A stretch of 64,000 nucleotides of DNA from MGBC120314 sp051877855 (GCA_051877855.1 JBJEJH010000052.1:15501-79500); one strand, 5' to 3'; positions 45,707-54,700 are shown, counted from the stretch's first letter. A program made the numbers and translations. The notes: generated by a model not told the origin, from the letters alone.

Positions 45707-46564
45707 TTAGTAGCCCATAAACAACTGTGCAATTGGCGAATTTGATGGAAGTACAATGGTTTTATTACCACCCTCAAAGGAATTCTCCAGTGCCTCCAGT
45801 GAGCGGATAAATGTATAGAATTCCCTTCTGGATTCATCACCATAGGCCTCTGCAAGAATTCTCATGTACTCAGCCTCGCCCTCAGCCTCAATCTGAGCCG
45901 CCTTCGCCTGGGCATCCGAGAGACTGATAGACACATCCTTGTCCGTAGTATTCTTGATGACCTGTGCATCCGCATTACCCTCTGCAGTATAGGTTGCCGC
46001 AATCTGGGAACGCTCTGAAATCATACGCTCATATACCGCATTCTTGTTGTCTTCCGGAAGATCCAGACGCTTGGTCTGTACCGAAATAATGGTAATACCA
46101 TACGGGTCCATACTTGTTCCGATATTTTCCATAATCTTCTCATCCAGACCACCCTTACGGGAACTGATGACATCATTCTGCTGCATACTACTGATGACAT
46201 TTTTAATAGAATTATAAACAACAGCATCGATACGGCTCTCCGCTGATGACACGGATGAATTCAGGGTCTGGGCAAACTTTAAAGGATCGGAGATATTCCA
46301 AAGAACATAACTGTCTGCAATCATGGTTTTCTTGTCCCTGGTAATAACATCGGACTGTTTCAGATCATAAATCAGTATCTTCTTCGGCAACTTATCAACC
46401 GACTGGATAAACGGAAGCTTAAAGCTTAATCCTGCCTCACTTTTGATGGTACTGATCTTACCAAACTGGCGAATTAATGTATATTCATCCTCATTCGTTA
46501 CCACGATGGAGGATAAACCTAAGAAACAAACCAGAATAACAATAACCCAACTCATTTTTTTCAT
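45707..46564 (-). CDS. hflC: Protease modulator HflC (SPFH/band 7)
   Basis: About 285 residues from the ATG at 46564, eight bases after AAGGGGG; an ATG at 46570 is also possible. N-terminal TM helix (WVIVILVCFLGLSSIVV), then the band 7 domain beginning NEDEYTLIRQFGKI and ending with the HflC-type QAKAAQIEAEGEAEYMRI coiled region. With HflK it forms a large membrane cage around the FtsH protease and tunes its access to substrates. It starts a few bases after the hflK stop. Confidence 0.92.
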   Translation of the reverse strand: MKKMSWVIVILVCFLGLSSIVVTNEDEYTLIRQFGKISTIKSEAGLSFKLPFIQSVDKLPKKILIYDLKQSDVITRDKKTMIADSYVLWNISDPLKFAQTLNSSVSSAESRIDAVVYNSIKNVISSMQQNDVISSRKGGLDEKIMENIGTSMDPYGITIISVQTKRLDLPEDNKNAVYERMISERSQIAATYTAEGNADAQVIKNTTDKDVSISLSDAQAKAAQIEAEGEAEYMRILAEAYGDESRREFYTFIRSLEALENSFEGGNKTIVLPSNSPIAQLFMGY

Positions 46565-46577
46565 ATCCATCGCCCCC

Positions 46578-47594
46578 TTATCGTGTTGCATTCGCAGTAT
46601 CTGTCGCATTTGCTGCGTTTGCATTATTCGTTGTATTTTGTGCTGTTCCGGTTGTAGTCATAAATGGTTCCAGCGGAAGCATGGTGGTCACTCCGGAACC
46701 TTCATCCGATACAATAACCTTCACTCCCGGAAGAACTTTCTCCATGGTTTCAAAATACATTCGTCTCATAGTCACTTCCGGATTCTTCACATACTCCTCA
46801 TACATGGCATTAAATCTTGCCACTTGCGCATTTGCCTCATTAATACGCTGTGTCTTTGAAGCCTCTGCATCCTTTAAGATCTGATCCACCTTAGCCTGCG
46901 CCTCCGGCAGTTTCTCATTGGCATACTTATTAGCATTGTTAATCGAGGTCTCCTTCGCCTGCTTTGCCGTCTCAACAGCCTTAAATGCCTCCATGACCTG
47001 TGTTGTCGGCGGCTCCGAATCCTGAATCGTAATATTAACTAACGCCACACCAATATCATTCTCTTCCAGTTCACGGATCATTTCCTGCTTAATCGTTGCC
47101 TGAATCTCTGATTTACCCGTGGTAAGAACATCATCTACATTGTACTGTCCGATGACTCTGCGGATACAGCTCTGTGCAACATTTTTCAGAATTTTCTCCG
47201 GCTCATCCGAAGCGTACACCGCTTTAATCGGATCTGAGAAACGATACTCCACATAGAAATCCACATTAACAAAATTGTAATCCAATGTGATCATCATGGA
47301 TTCTTCATCCACTGAATTTCCATAATCATCATAGCCCAGTTTAATTCCCTTGATCGTGGTATTTACCTTCTCCACCTGCTGAATAAACGGAATCTTAAAA
47401 TGAAGACCGGACTGTGTTACCGAGCTTGCCTTACCAAATGTGGTAAGCACCGCCTGCTCCTGCTCATTGATGGTGTAAAATGAATCCAGCAGAAGAATTG
47501 CAACGATTACCCCCACAATAATAAACTTTGCAGTAGATTTGGTCTTTTTGCCAAATTCCCTTGCCTTTCCGTTGATTACCGTATTATCTTCCAT
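46578..47594 (-). CDS. hflK: FtsH protease activity modulator HflK
   Basis: 338 residues. Cytoplasmic N-terminus, TM helix at about 24-42 (FIIVGVIVAILLLDSFYTI), then the SPFH domain starting NEQEQAVLTTFGKA. The HflK hallmark DSEPPTTQVMEAF precedes the coiled coil, and the C-terminus is low-complexity Asn/Ala/Thr (ANATDTANATR). Start has GGGAGG at good distance. It is expressed from the promoter at 47.9 kb through a 280-base leader containing a strong terminator. Confidence 0.93.
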   Translation of the reverse strand: MEDNTVINGKAREFGKKTKSTAKFIIVGVIVAILLLDSFYTINEQEQAVLTTFGKASSVTQSGLHFKIPFIQQVEKVNTTIKGIKLGYDDYGNSVDEESMMITLDYNFVNVDFYVEYRFSDPIKAVYASDEPEKILKNVAQSCIRRVIGQYNVDDVLTTGKSEIQATIKQEMIRELEENDIGVALVNITIQDSEPPTTQVMEAFKAVETAKQAKETSINNANKYANEKLPEAQAKVDQILKDAEASKTQRINEANAQVARFNAMYEEYVKNPEVTMRRMYFETMEKVLPGVKVIVSDEGSGVTTMLPLEPFMTTTGTAQNTTNNANAANATDTANATR

Positions 47595-47738
47595 ACGATT
47601 TCCTCCCTTTTCTTTTGAGATTACTTACAACCCCCTTGGATTGTTTTTGTTCTCTTTTTGTTTTCTTGTTTCCTTTTGCTGTATGCCAGGATCGGCGCCC
47701 CGTCTTATATCTTAGATACTCATGATTAAAAGTTCTAG

Positions 47739-47786
47739 AAAAAAAGACTTCTATCATGGCATAAGCAATGCCATAATAAAAGTCTT
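47739..47786 (-). terminator. Intrinsic terminator inside the hflKC leader
   Basis: Arms 47744-47762 and 47768-47786 are 19 bases long with two G-U type pairs and a five-base loop, followed on the minus strand by seven T. It lies between the hflK promoter and its start codon, about 145 bases upstream of the ATG. It could also close the upstream zinc-ribbon transcript, whose stop is 197 bases away. Confidence 0.8.
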
Positions 47787-47881
47787 GCAATTTACATAAG
47801 CTGCGGAACAGATAATTCTGATCGTACTGACGCATGCATAAACGAAAACCCGTTTGCTACTCCCTTTTATTAGGTGATCTT

Positions 47882-47910
47882 AATATAACACAGAGTTTAT
47901 ATTTTGTCAA
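47882..47910 (-). promoter_or_regulatory. Promoter of hflKC
   Basis: TTGACA (47905-47910) and TATATT (47882-47887) with a 17-base spacer on the minus strand. Expected start near 47875. The 388-base stretch 47595-47982 otherwise holds the leader terminator and a possible 15-codon leader ORF (ATG at 47836-47838). Confidence 0.8.
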
Positions 47911-47982
47911 TAAATTAACGAAATTTTAATAAATTCTTAATATTTCATTTCCCTATAATATGACAAACTCCGATATTACGTA

Positions 47983-48339
47983 TTATCCGTTAATCTTTGC
48001 TCCACACTTTGGACAGAATGATGCTTCACCTACAATATCCTCACCACAAACCGGACATACCTTCGTTCCCTTGACCTCACGAATCTGAGCATTTAATGTG
48101 GCTATTCCTGCCTGTGCAGTCTTAATAGACTCGAAATCAGCGGCATACTCATTACCCTCTTCATCCTTATGGGCTTCATAGTACTTCTTACCAATACTCT
48201 TATAGATCTCATCCAGCTGATTCTCCTGTGTACGGATCTGGTTCTTCAGTGAAACGACCTCGGTCATCTCCTTCGCCTTCTGTGAAATCTCCTCTCCTGT
48301 CGCTGCAAGTTTTTCCCCTAACTTATCAAAAAAATCCAT
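47983..48339 (-). CDS. Zinc-ribbon domain protein with N-terminal helical region
   Basis: 118 residues from the ATG at 48339, seven bases after AGGAGG. The N-terminus (MDFFDKLGEKLAATGEEISQKAKEM, shortened here as an amphipathic helix) and the middle are helical, and the C-terminus has two knuckles, CPVCGED and FCPKCGAKI. Such proteins are common in Firmicutes; function unknown. No membrane segment. Confidence 0.75.
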   Translation of the reverse strand: MDFFDKLGEKLAATGEEISQKAKEMTEVVSLKNQIRTQENQLDEIYKSIGKKYYEAHKDEEGNEYAADFESIKTAQAGIATLNAQIREVKGTKVCPVCGEDIVGEASFCPKCGAKING

Positions 48340-48436
48340 AATACAACCTCCTGTATCTTTGTCCATTACGTAAAAAGGACAGACTATTTATAACATATTT
48401 ATTATAAACAATCTGTCCAGGAAAATCAATAAATTC

Positions 48437-49273
48437 TCATTGAATACTGTCCCATCCAAAGTAACTCAGGGGATCCACAAATTCTCCGTTGACCATCACC
48501 GAGAAATGCAGACAAATTCCGGTCGCGTAACCGGTCTTTCCCATCACGCCAATCACATCGCCCGTATGAACCTCATCCCCCACATTGACGTTCATTTTCT
48601 CCAGATGAGAATACTGTGTAACCATACCGGTATCATCCGTTATCATAATTGTATATCCATACCCTGTTGAAAGGCCTTCTTCATTATTCTCCTCCGAAAC
48701 ATAATCCGCAAAGGTAACCCTGCCCTCCATAACGCTGCGTACAGACTTTTCATCTTCCGATGCCATAGCAGAATCCTTCACCGTCAGATCGATGCCATTA
48801 TGCATTCTTCCGTAACAGTCACCAAATGGAGATGTAAGAATTGGACAACTCACAGGAAATGCCTGATTCTTATGGCTCAATTCAATCGAATCTTCCCCCG
48901 TGGATTCCGTAATATTACCCTGCTGATCTGCATTGGTGATGTCCGCTTCACCGGATAGCGGCTGTCCATGGGTCGGCTCGCCGGAATGTGCCCTTCCTGA
49001 AGACATAACCAGTCCTATACTCACACAAAACAATACAACCAATGATGCCATGACAACCACAACACCGCCCAGTTTACCCTGCCAGAATTCCTCCGGACGA
49101 TTTTGAAATCGAGCATGAACACGGTCTTTCCTAGAACTCTGACTCTCCTGAATCCGGTCATGTAATCCCCGGCTGTCAGCCACCTGACCCATTAACACTT
49201 CTTCCAGTACACGTTGCTTAACGGTCTGATTTAACTCCACCTCATCGAACGCATTATGAATTCTTTCCCTCAT
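48437..49273 (-). CDS. Membrane-anchored LytM/M23 domain protein coupled to an ECF sigma factor
   Basis: 278 residues from the ATG at 49273, which overlaps the sigma stop as TAATG; the preceding ATG at 49279 is too close to the AGGTG site. A cytoplasmic N-terminus of about 68 residues, TM at about 70-93 (VVVVMASLVVLFCVSIGLV), and an extracellular M23 domain: MHNGIDL (HxxxD), YSHLEKMNVNVGD, and GICLHFSV where the usual HxH reads C-L-H. The loss of one active-site histidine suggests a non-catalytic or modified LytM fold, as in some SpoIIQ-like proteins. Gene order suggests it controls the sigma factor. Confidence 0.85.
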   Translation of the reverse strand: MRERIHNAFDEVELNQTVKQRVLEEVLMGQVADSRGLHDRIQESQSSRKDRVHARFQNRPEEFWQGKLGGVVVVMASLVVLFCVSIGLVMSSGRAHSGEPTHGQPLSGEADITNADQQGNITESTGEDSIELSHKNQAFPVSCPILTSPFGDCYGRMHNGIDLTVKDSAMASEDEKSVRSVMEGRVTFADYVSEENNEEGLSTGYGYTIMITDDTGMVTQYSHLEKMNVNVGDEVHTGDVIGVMGKTGYATGICLHFSVMVNGEFVDPLSYFGWDSIQ

Positions 49274-49740
49274 TACCATTCACCTAACCTTTCCTTTAGG
49301 ATCTCCCGCCCCTTCTTGAGATATCCCCGTACTGTTCCACTACCCTTCTTTATGAATCCTCCAATCTCCTCTGAGGAATATCCCTCGTAATAATGCAAAT
49401 ATAGGGATATCCTAATATTTGCCGGAAGTTTCATCAATTCTTCTAAAAGCTCACGATTCTCCTCCCCCGTGATTTCCTCCGTCAAAGAATCATCGAGCAC
49501 CACCGTGTGTTTCTTCCACCAGGATTTCAACATATCCTTACATGTATTACCTGCCGTTACAATTAACCACGCCTTCTCATGATCCACACTTTCAAATTCT
49601 TTCTCTATCTTCAGCAATTTAAGAAAAGTCGTCTGAAGTGCATCTCTTGCATCCTCCGGATTCTTCATATAGGAATAACAGAGTCGATAGATATTGTCCA
49701 CATGACGCTCGTAGATTTCTCTTACCATATGTTGATTCAC
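49273..49740 (-). CDS. ECF-type RNA polymerase sigma factor
   Basis: 155 residues from a GTG start seven bases after AGGAGG. Region 2: HVDNIYRLCYSYMKNPEDARDAL. Region 4: PANIRISLYLHYYEGYSSEEIGGFI and GTVRGYLKKGREIL. The stop overlaps the start of the membrane LytM gene, so the two are made in a coupled way. Likely directs an envelope or wall response. Confidence 0.92.
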   Translation of the reverse strand: MNQHMVREIYERHVDNIYRLCYSYMKNPEDARDALQTTFLKLLKIEKEFESVDHEKAWLIVTAGNTCKDMLKSWWKKHTVVLDDSLTEEITGEENRELLEELMKLPANIRISLYLHYYEGYSSEEIGGFIKKGSGTVRGYLKKGREILKERLGEW

Positions 49741-49811
49741 CAGATCACCTCCTGCTTAGAATACGATTCCGTTAGAAAATGAGTTGATTTTTTTAAGAAT
49801 TTTACCAAAAT

Positions 49812-49848
49812 AAAAATGCATTTATCGGTTTGTCACCCAATAAATGCA
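49812..49848 (-). terminator. Terminator of the DUF6472 gene
   Basis: On the minus strand TGCATTTATTGG pairs with CCGATAAATGCA and is followed by TTTTTATTTT. Confidence 0.75.
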
Positions 49849-49881
49849 CTTTCTTAATTGTATTGGTCTTGTTCTTTCTCA

Positions 49882-50067
49882 CTACATCTGATGTCGGACA
49901 ACAGCGTATTCATCATAGAGTTGAAAATAATGACAATTGTCATTGCTTCCCGTCAAGAAACGCATCATGTCGTCTTCGTCCAGATTCATGTCACAATAAT
50001 AACATTCATCTTCTTCATCATATGCATAATGACCACACAGATCACAGTTCGTCGCCCTATTTGCCAT
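49882..50067 (-). CDS. DUF6472 family small protein
   Basis: 61 residues, with GGGAGG six bases before the ATG. Two CxxC-type pairs (CDLCGHY, CYYCDMNL) suggest a metal-binding knuckle. The remainder is acidic and ends in a DEYAVVRHQM tail. It matches my memory of the DUF6472 family, which is widespread in Lachnospiraceae. Function unknown. A terminator follows. Confidence 0.75.
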   Translation of the reverse strand: MANRATNCDLCGHYAYDEEDECYYCDMNLDEDDMMRFLTGSNDNCHYFQLYDEYAVVRHQM

Positions 50068-50147
50068 CCTGTTCCTCCCGTTGACAAAAACATCGCAGTC
50101 CCTGATACAATGTCTTTCCTGTCTCTTTGTAATCTTGCTTCCTGATC

Positions 50148-51152
50148 TTATCGCTGAACTTCATTTCCCGCGGTACCAAATGCAAGACGCATAACTTCAT
50201 CCACCGTAACCAAATTATAATCACCACTTACGGTATGCTTTAAGCAACTGGCAGCATTGGCAAATTCCACCATCTTCTGTGGTTCGAAATGATTAATCAC
50301 ACTGTAGATAATACCTGCACAATAAGCATCACCTGCACCGATATAATCAAGTATATTCATATAATACTCTTTGCTGTAATAAGCCTTTCCATCCATATAA
50401 ATCATAGACTGAAGCTTAAATGTAGTGATGGAGGTTTCTGTACGCCAAACCGAAGCCACCATTTTAAACGGAAACTTCTTGGTAAGTTCCTTAGCAATAT
50501 AGGCGTTCTTCTCCTCATCCGTATGATCCGCATTCATACCAAAGATACCAACGGCATCATCCTCATTGGCAATACAGATATCTACATAAGGACAAATCTC
50601 GTTCATCACTTCTTCGGCCTTCTCGCCGGACCACAACTTGCTACGGTAGTTCAGGTCACAGCTTATGGTAAGACCCTTTTCCTTCGCCTTCTTGCAGGCA
50701 GTCAGGGTAATCTTTGCCATATTATCGCTAAGCGCCGGAGTAATTCCTGAAAAATGGAACCATGTGGCACCCTCAAAAATCACATCCCAATCAAAATCCG
50801 TTTCCTCCGCCAATGCAATGGCAGAACCCTTTCGATTATAGATCACGTTGGTTGGACGCTGGCTGGTCTTCTTCTCCAGAAAATAGATACCAATCTGTGA
50901 ACCACCACGCACGATATTACTTGTGTCCACACCATATGCACGCAAAGAATTCACGGCGCTCTGTCCGATGGCATGTGCCGGAAGTTTCGTTACATAGCTT
51001 GAATCCACACCAAAATTAGCAAGGGATACCGCTGTATTCGCTTCTCCTCCGCCATAAACCGCCTCGAAGCTGTGACACTGTGTAAAACGTTCATTGTTGT
51101 CCGGTGAAAGGCGAAGAAGAATCTCGCCCAATGTAATAACTCTGTCTTTCAT
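50148..51152 (-). CDS. PfkB family sugar kinase (2-keto-3-deoxygluconate kinase-like)
   Basis: About 334 residues from the ATG at 51152; an ATG at 51179 adds nine residues. Neither has a strong ribosome site, and 51152 fits the family start (RVITLGEILLRLSP). GGGEANTAVSLANFGV binds the sugar; the C-terminal IGAGDAYCAGIIY contains the catalytic aspartate and anion hole. It phosphorylates a sugar or sugar acid. KDG kinase is the best guess. It follows a GH43 gene, so a role in plant-glycan use is likely. Confidence 0.85.
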   Translation of the reverse strand: MKDRVITLGEILLRLSPDNNERFTQCHSFEAVYGGGEANTAVSLANFGVDSSYVTKLPAHAIGQSAVNSLRAYGVDTSNIVRGGSQIGIYFLEKKTSQRPTNVIYNRKGSAIALAEETDFDWDVIFEGATWFHFSGITPALSDNMAKITLTACKKAKEKGLTISCDLNYRSKLWSGEKAEEVMNEICPYVDICIANEDDAVGIFGMNADHTDEEKNAYIAKELTKKFPFKMVASVWRTETSITTFKLQSMIYMDGKAYYSKEYYMNILDYIGAGDAYCAGIIYSVINHFEPQKMVEFANAASCLKHTVSGDYNLVTVDEVMRLAFGTAGNEVQR

Positions 51153-51207
51153 TTCTTTAGCCCATTCTTTCCTATTCATAAAATGTTATTTATTTTAGAT
51201 TAAACAA

Positions 51208-51253
51208 AATCACCGGTTCCTGCTTATCTTCTTCCAAGCAAAAACCAGTGATT
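51208..51253 (-). promoter_or_regulatory. Hairpin at the 5' end of the sugar-kinase transcript
   Basis: On the minus strand AATCACTGGTTTTTGCTT pairs imperfectly with AAGCAGGAACCGGTGATT, followed by TTTGTTT. It may double as the terminator of GH43. It starts within a few bases of the predicted kinase transcription start. Confidence 0.55.
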
Positions 51254-51282
51254 AGTATAACACATATTTTTTCGGTTCTCAA
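51254..51282 (-). promoter_or_regulatory. Promoter of the sugar kinase gene
   Basis: TTGAGA (51277-51282) and TATACT (51254-51259), 17-base spacer, minus strand. Confidence 0.6.
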
Positions 51283-51317
51283 TCTCTGTTTCGAAAAAAT
51301 TTACTTAAAAAAATAAC

Positions 51318-52931
51318 CTAAAATCCTTTATACTCAAAATAATCAAAATCTGCAAAAGCGCCCCGACCCGCAATATCCTGACAGGCAATGCCGATAAAAG
51401 CACCGGTAAACCGGCTGGTAGAAATCTTACGGTAATAGTCATCCGAAAGAACCGTTGCATCAAGCACAGGGCCAACCTCGGCATAATGCTCTCCATCCAG
51501 AGAATAAAGAAACTGTGCCGTTTCTTTCTTTCCCACTACACGAAGGTACACCTCACCCTCATCCGGAATGGAAATCCCCACTCCGATTGGCATGGAAAAC
51601 TGATTTAATATCTTCTGATACATGGTAATCACTCTTCCCTGCTGCTCATCCCGGGTGATGAAGAGATAATAATGACTGTAATCATCATAAAAATATGTAA
51701 TTCCAGCCATCTGTTGATAGCTCACCGGATGAAATTCCACCTTCGTATCCGCTTGAAAACAAAAATGCTGCTGTCTTGTTGCAAGAATCGTTGTCTCATA
51801 ACGAGACTCCAGAGATTCTTTACCGTATAATCTCAAATAACCCGGACGCTCTGTCAAGCTTGCACGATCCTCCAAAGGCTTTCGCAAGGTCTGAAAACGA
51901 AGATTCCAGGTCTCATCCTCAAAATCATCCCGGAAACTTTGGCCGTTGACAACCGCATTTTCCGATGGTTTCCATGACGTATCCACATCGTCTTCCCACA
52001 CTTCAAAGGAATCCACCGGACCATTATATCCCTGCTTCATTCTCGGCCAGTCATTCTCCCACACCACCGCATTGATGGAGGTTTCCCGTCCTAAGATACA
52101 ACAGCGATCCGGTCCCACCGGACGACCACATAAGAACGCAAGATACCATTGATCATGCCTTCCTTCCACCAGACTTGCATGTCCCGCCTTTTGTAACGTT
52201 CCCAAAGGATAGGGTTTTGAAGTAATCAGCGGATTGATCGGCGCCAGCTCGTAAGGACCCTCGATCCTCTTACTTCTCGCCACCGTCTCACAGTGATCGA
52301 ATTTGGTTCCCCCCTCCGCAAGAAACAGATAATAATATCCATTTCTTTTATAAATATGGGGACCTTCCGGAACTCTTCTTGTGGTTCCACCAAAGATATT
52401 CTTCGGCTCTCCGATTAACTTCTTCTCTTCATAGGAATACTCCTGCATCACAATACCGGCAAAGCGGATATTCCACGGACGATAATCAAAAAGCATATTC
52501 ACAAGATACGCCCTTCCATCATCATCGTGAAAAAGGGACGGATCAAAGCCACTGCTGTTTAGATAAACCGGATCACTCCACTCTCCGCAAAGATCCGTAG
52601 TTGTCACCAGATAATTATGTACATCATAGAAAGTATATCCGCCATTGCCGGTCTTGACATCCGTATAGATCAGATAGAAAGTTCCATCCTTATAAGTTAA
52701 ATCCGGTGCCCATACGCCGGTGGAGGCTGCCTCTCCTACCATATCCAGCTGGCTTTTACGAACCAACGGCCGACACAGCAATTCCCAATGAACCAGATCT
52801 CTTGAATGATGAATTTCCACCCCGGGGTACCATTCAAAGGTAGAGGTTGCAATATAATAATCATCCCCCACTCTCACCATGGATGGATCCGGATGAAATC
52901 CGGGCAATACAGGATTTTGAACCGTCAACAT
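51318..52931 (-). CDS. Glycoside hydrolase family 43 beta-xylosidase/arabinofuranosidase
   Basis: 537 residues, XynB-type length. The five-bladed propeller starts NPVLPGFHPDPSMVRVGDDY with the catalytic base Asp. GVWAPDLTY holds the modulating Asp and RVPEGPHIYKR the acid Glu. A C-terminal concanavalin-like beta-sandwich (about 330-535) follows. No signal peptide, so it acts on imported xylo- or arabino-oligosaccharides in the cytosol. No transporter gene is adjacent. Confidence 0.93.
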   Translation of the reverse strand: MLTVQNPVLPGFHPDPSMVRVGDDYYIATSTFEWYPGVEIHHSRDLVHWELLCRPLVRKSQLDMVGEAASTGVWAPDLTYKDGTFYLIYTDVKTGNGGYTFYDVHNYLVTTTDLCGEWSDPVYLNSSGFDPSLFHDDDGRAYLVNMLFDYRPWNIRFAGIVMQEYSYEEKKLIGEPKNIFGGTTRRVPEGPHIYKRNGYYYLFLAEGGTKFDHCETVARSKRIEGPYELAPINPLITSKPYPLGTLQKAGHASLVEGRHDQWYLAFLCGRPVGPDRCCILGRETSINAVVWENDWPRMKQGYNGPVDSFEVWEDDVDTSWKPSENAVVNGQSFRDDFEDETWNLRFQTLRKPLEDRASLTERPGYLRLYGKESLESRYETTILATRQQHFCFQADTKVEFHPVSYQQMAGITYFYDDYSHYYLFITRDEQQGRVITMYQKILNQFSMPIGVGISIPDEGEVYLRVVGKKETAQFLYSLDGEHYAEVGPVLDATVLSDDYYRKISTSRFTGAFIGIACQDIAGRGAFADFDYFEYKGF

Positions 52932-52998
52932 AACAATTCCTCCCTGGATTTTTCTATACTTCTAATCTAAAGATATTTTCTCCCGAGAATGAACGGGA

Positions 52999-54579
52999 TT
53001 AATCCAGCTTAAATCTTGCCACCTGTTCGTTCAATCGATCACTAAGTACTGCCAGATTCTTCACTTCCTTACTACAATCATCCACTGTAGCGGCAACTCC
53101 CTGCATACTTGCCGATGTCTCCTGACAGGAAGCGGCATCCTGCTGGCTGATTGCCGACAGATTCTCGATTACACCGGCAATATTATTCTTCTGTCCACGA
53201 AGCGCCTGCGTGCTTCCTGCAATACTCTTAGAAACCTCAGCAACAGAGTCCGCTTCCACCTTTAAGCCTTCGAAGGCATTAACTGTAGCTCCTAATTTAT
53301 CCTTCTGACGATTCGTTGCATTGGTTACCTCTGCGATTTCCTTCATATTGGCATCCGAATTTTCGATCAGCTCGCTGACAATTTCCTCTATGGTCTGTGC
53401 ACTTGCTGCAGAACTATCACTGAGCTTACGAATTTCATCCGCAACAACCGCAAATCCCCTTCCGGCCTCACCGGCTCTTGCCGCCTCGATGGAAGCATTC
53501 AATGAAAGGAGGCTTGTCTGGCTGGTAATATCCTTAATTAAATTAACCGCTTCATTAATCTTCTCTGCCGAATTATTGGTTTCCTTTGTCTTCTGTGCAA
53601 CTGCATCAACCGTACTTGCCGTATAATCAAACATTTCCTGAAGTTCCGCAAAGATCTTCTCCGCCTCTTCAAACAACTCTGTCATCTTTGCGATGTTTCT
53701 CTCCAGATTATTGACATTTGCTGTGTTCTCCTCAACTACCCCGGCCATGTCATTGACCTGAGCCGCTGCCTGCGTGGTCTCCCCTGCCTGGTTCGTGGCA
53801 CCTTGCGCAATTTCTTCTACAGCAATATTAACATTACTGATACCTTCACTGATACTGTCAAACCGATCCGAAAATTGTACATTACTTTGATTCAATTCTG
53901 CTGCTTCATTCTTGATGTTATATACAATCTCTTTCAACTGTCTGTGCAAATCATTTACTGCATTATTAATCTGGACAACCTCATCCTTGGAATCTGATTT
54001 TGCTTCCGCCACCGGTGCACTAAGATCACCCTTAGCCAGGGTCTTAACCTTCTGGGATGCCCGGGAAATGCCCTTTGCAATCCTCAAAGAAAGCACGGTT
54101 GAAAATATCATACATAACGCAAAACAAATGACACCCACAACAATCTCAGTCATAACAATGTGCATGATTGCACTAACCACATCCGCCTTTGGCTCACCGG
54201 CAAAAAGCATTCCGCCATCCACCGGTTTATAATACCCGTAATATGGCTCTCCGCCAATTGTTACATCGGTATCAAAATACGTCTTGTTATTTTTCAACAC
54301 TGCTTCAATCACCTGAGCCGCTGCCTTAGTTCCGACAACGCCTTCAATACTTGATTCCACGCGGGTATCTCCTTCAAATACAGTGATATCAACATCATGT
54401 CCCGCACTTCTGAGATAATTGACATCTCCATGGAAACCCTCAACGGCAACCGCCAATTCCTGTTCTGTCATGGAATTCATCTTATCCACCGTAATCATTA
54501 CTGAACTTACCACCATCGCAACGGTCAGGACAAATAGTGCAACTCCCTGCATTAAACATAATTTGACACTAATCTTCAT
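52999..54579 (-). CDS. Methyl-accepting chemotaxis protein (single Cache)
   Basis: 526 residues from the ATG at 54579, seven bases after GGGAGG. TM1 at about 7-28, extracellular single-Cache-like sensor of about 110 residues (VTIGGEPYYGYYKPVDGGMLFAGEP), TM2 at about 137-160, HAMP, then the signalling domain with NASIEAARAGEAGRGFAVVA. The sensor resembles small-ligand sCache domains. Monocistronic, with its own promoter. Confidence 0.94.
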   Translation of the reverse strand: MKISVKLCLMQGVALFVLTVAMVVSSVMITVDKMNSMTEQELAVAVEGFHGDVNYLRSAGHDVDITVFEGDTRVESSIEGVVGTKAAAQVIEAVLKNNKTYFDTDVTIGGEPYYGYYKPVDGGMLFAGEPKADVVSAIMHIVMTEIVVGVICFALCMIFSTVLSLRIAKGISRASQKVKTLAKGDLSAPVAEAKSDSKDEVVQINNAVNDLHRQLKEIVYNIKNEAAELNQSNVQFSDRFDSISEGISNVNIAVEEIAQGATNQAGETTQAAAQVNDMAGVVEENTANVNNLERNIAKMTELFEEAEKIFAELQEMFDYTASTVDAVAQKTKETNNSAEKINEAVNLIKDITSQTSLLSLNASIEAARAGEAGRGFAVVADEIRKLSDSSAASAQTIEEIVSELIENSDANMKEIAEVTNATNRQKDKLGATVNAFEGLKVEADSVAEVSKSIAGSTQALRGQKNNIAGVIENLSAISQQDAASCQETSASMQGVAATVDDCSKEVKNLAVLSDRLNEQVARFKLD

Positions 54580-54626
54580 ACACGTTCCTCCCAAACATAA
54601 TTGGTTTTGTTCTTAAATTTAGTACA

Positions 54627-54655
54627 ATTATACCATTTTTTACAAAATTTTACAA
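54627..54655 (-). promoter_or_regulatory. Promoter of the second chemoreceptor
   Basis: TTGTAA (54650-54655) and TATAAT (54627-54632), 17-base spacer, minus strand. It is a sigma-A rather than a sigma-D (flagellar) pattern. Confidence 0.65.
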
Positions 54656-54667
54656 TATTTTTTGTCA

Positions 54668-54700
54668 TTTTACGGTTATTTTACAGTTATTTTACGGTTA
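54668..54700. repeat. Three tandem 11-bp direct repeats upstream of the chemoreceptor promoter
   Basis: TTTTACGGTTA (54668-54678), TTTTACAGTTA (54679-54689) and TTTTACGGTTA (54690-54700) follow without gaps. The block ends 12 bases upstream of the -35 box. An 11-base period places each copy on the same DNA face. Confidence 0.85.

Noticed and set aside
47584..47835. 83-codon minus ORF overlapping the hflK start
   Set aside because: Runs through the terminator hairpin, Lys/Arg-rich low-complexity end, no clear ribosome site. Kept only as part of the leader discussion.
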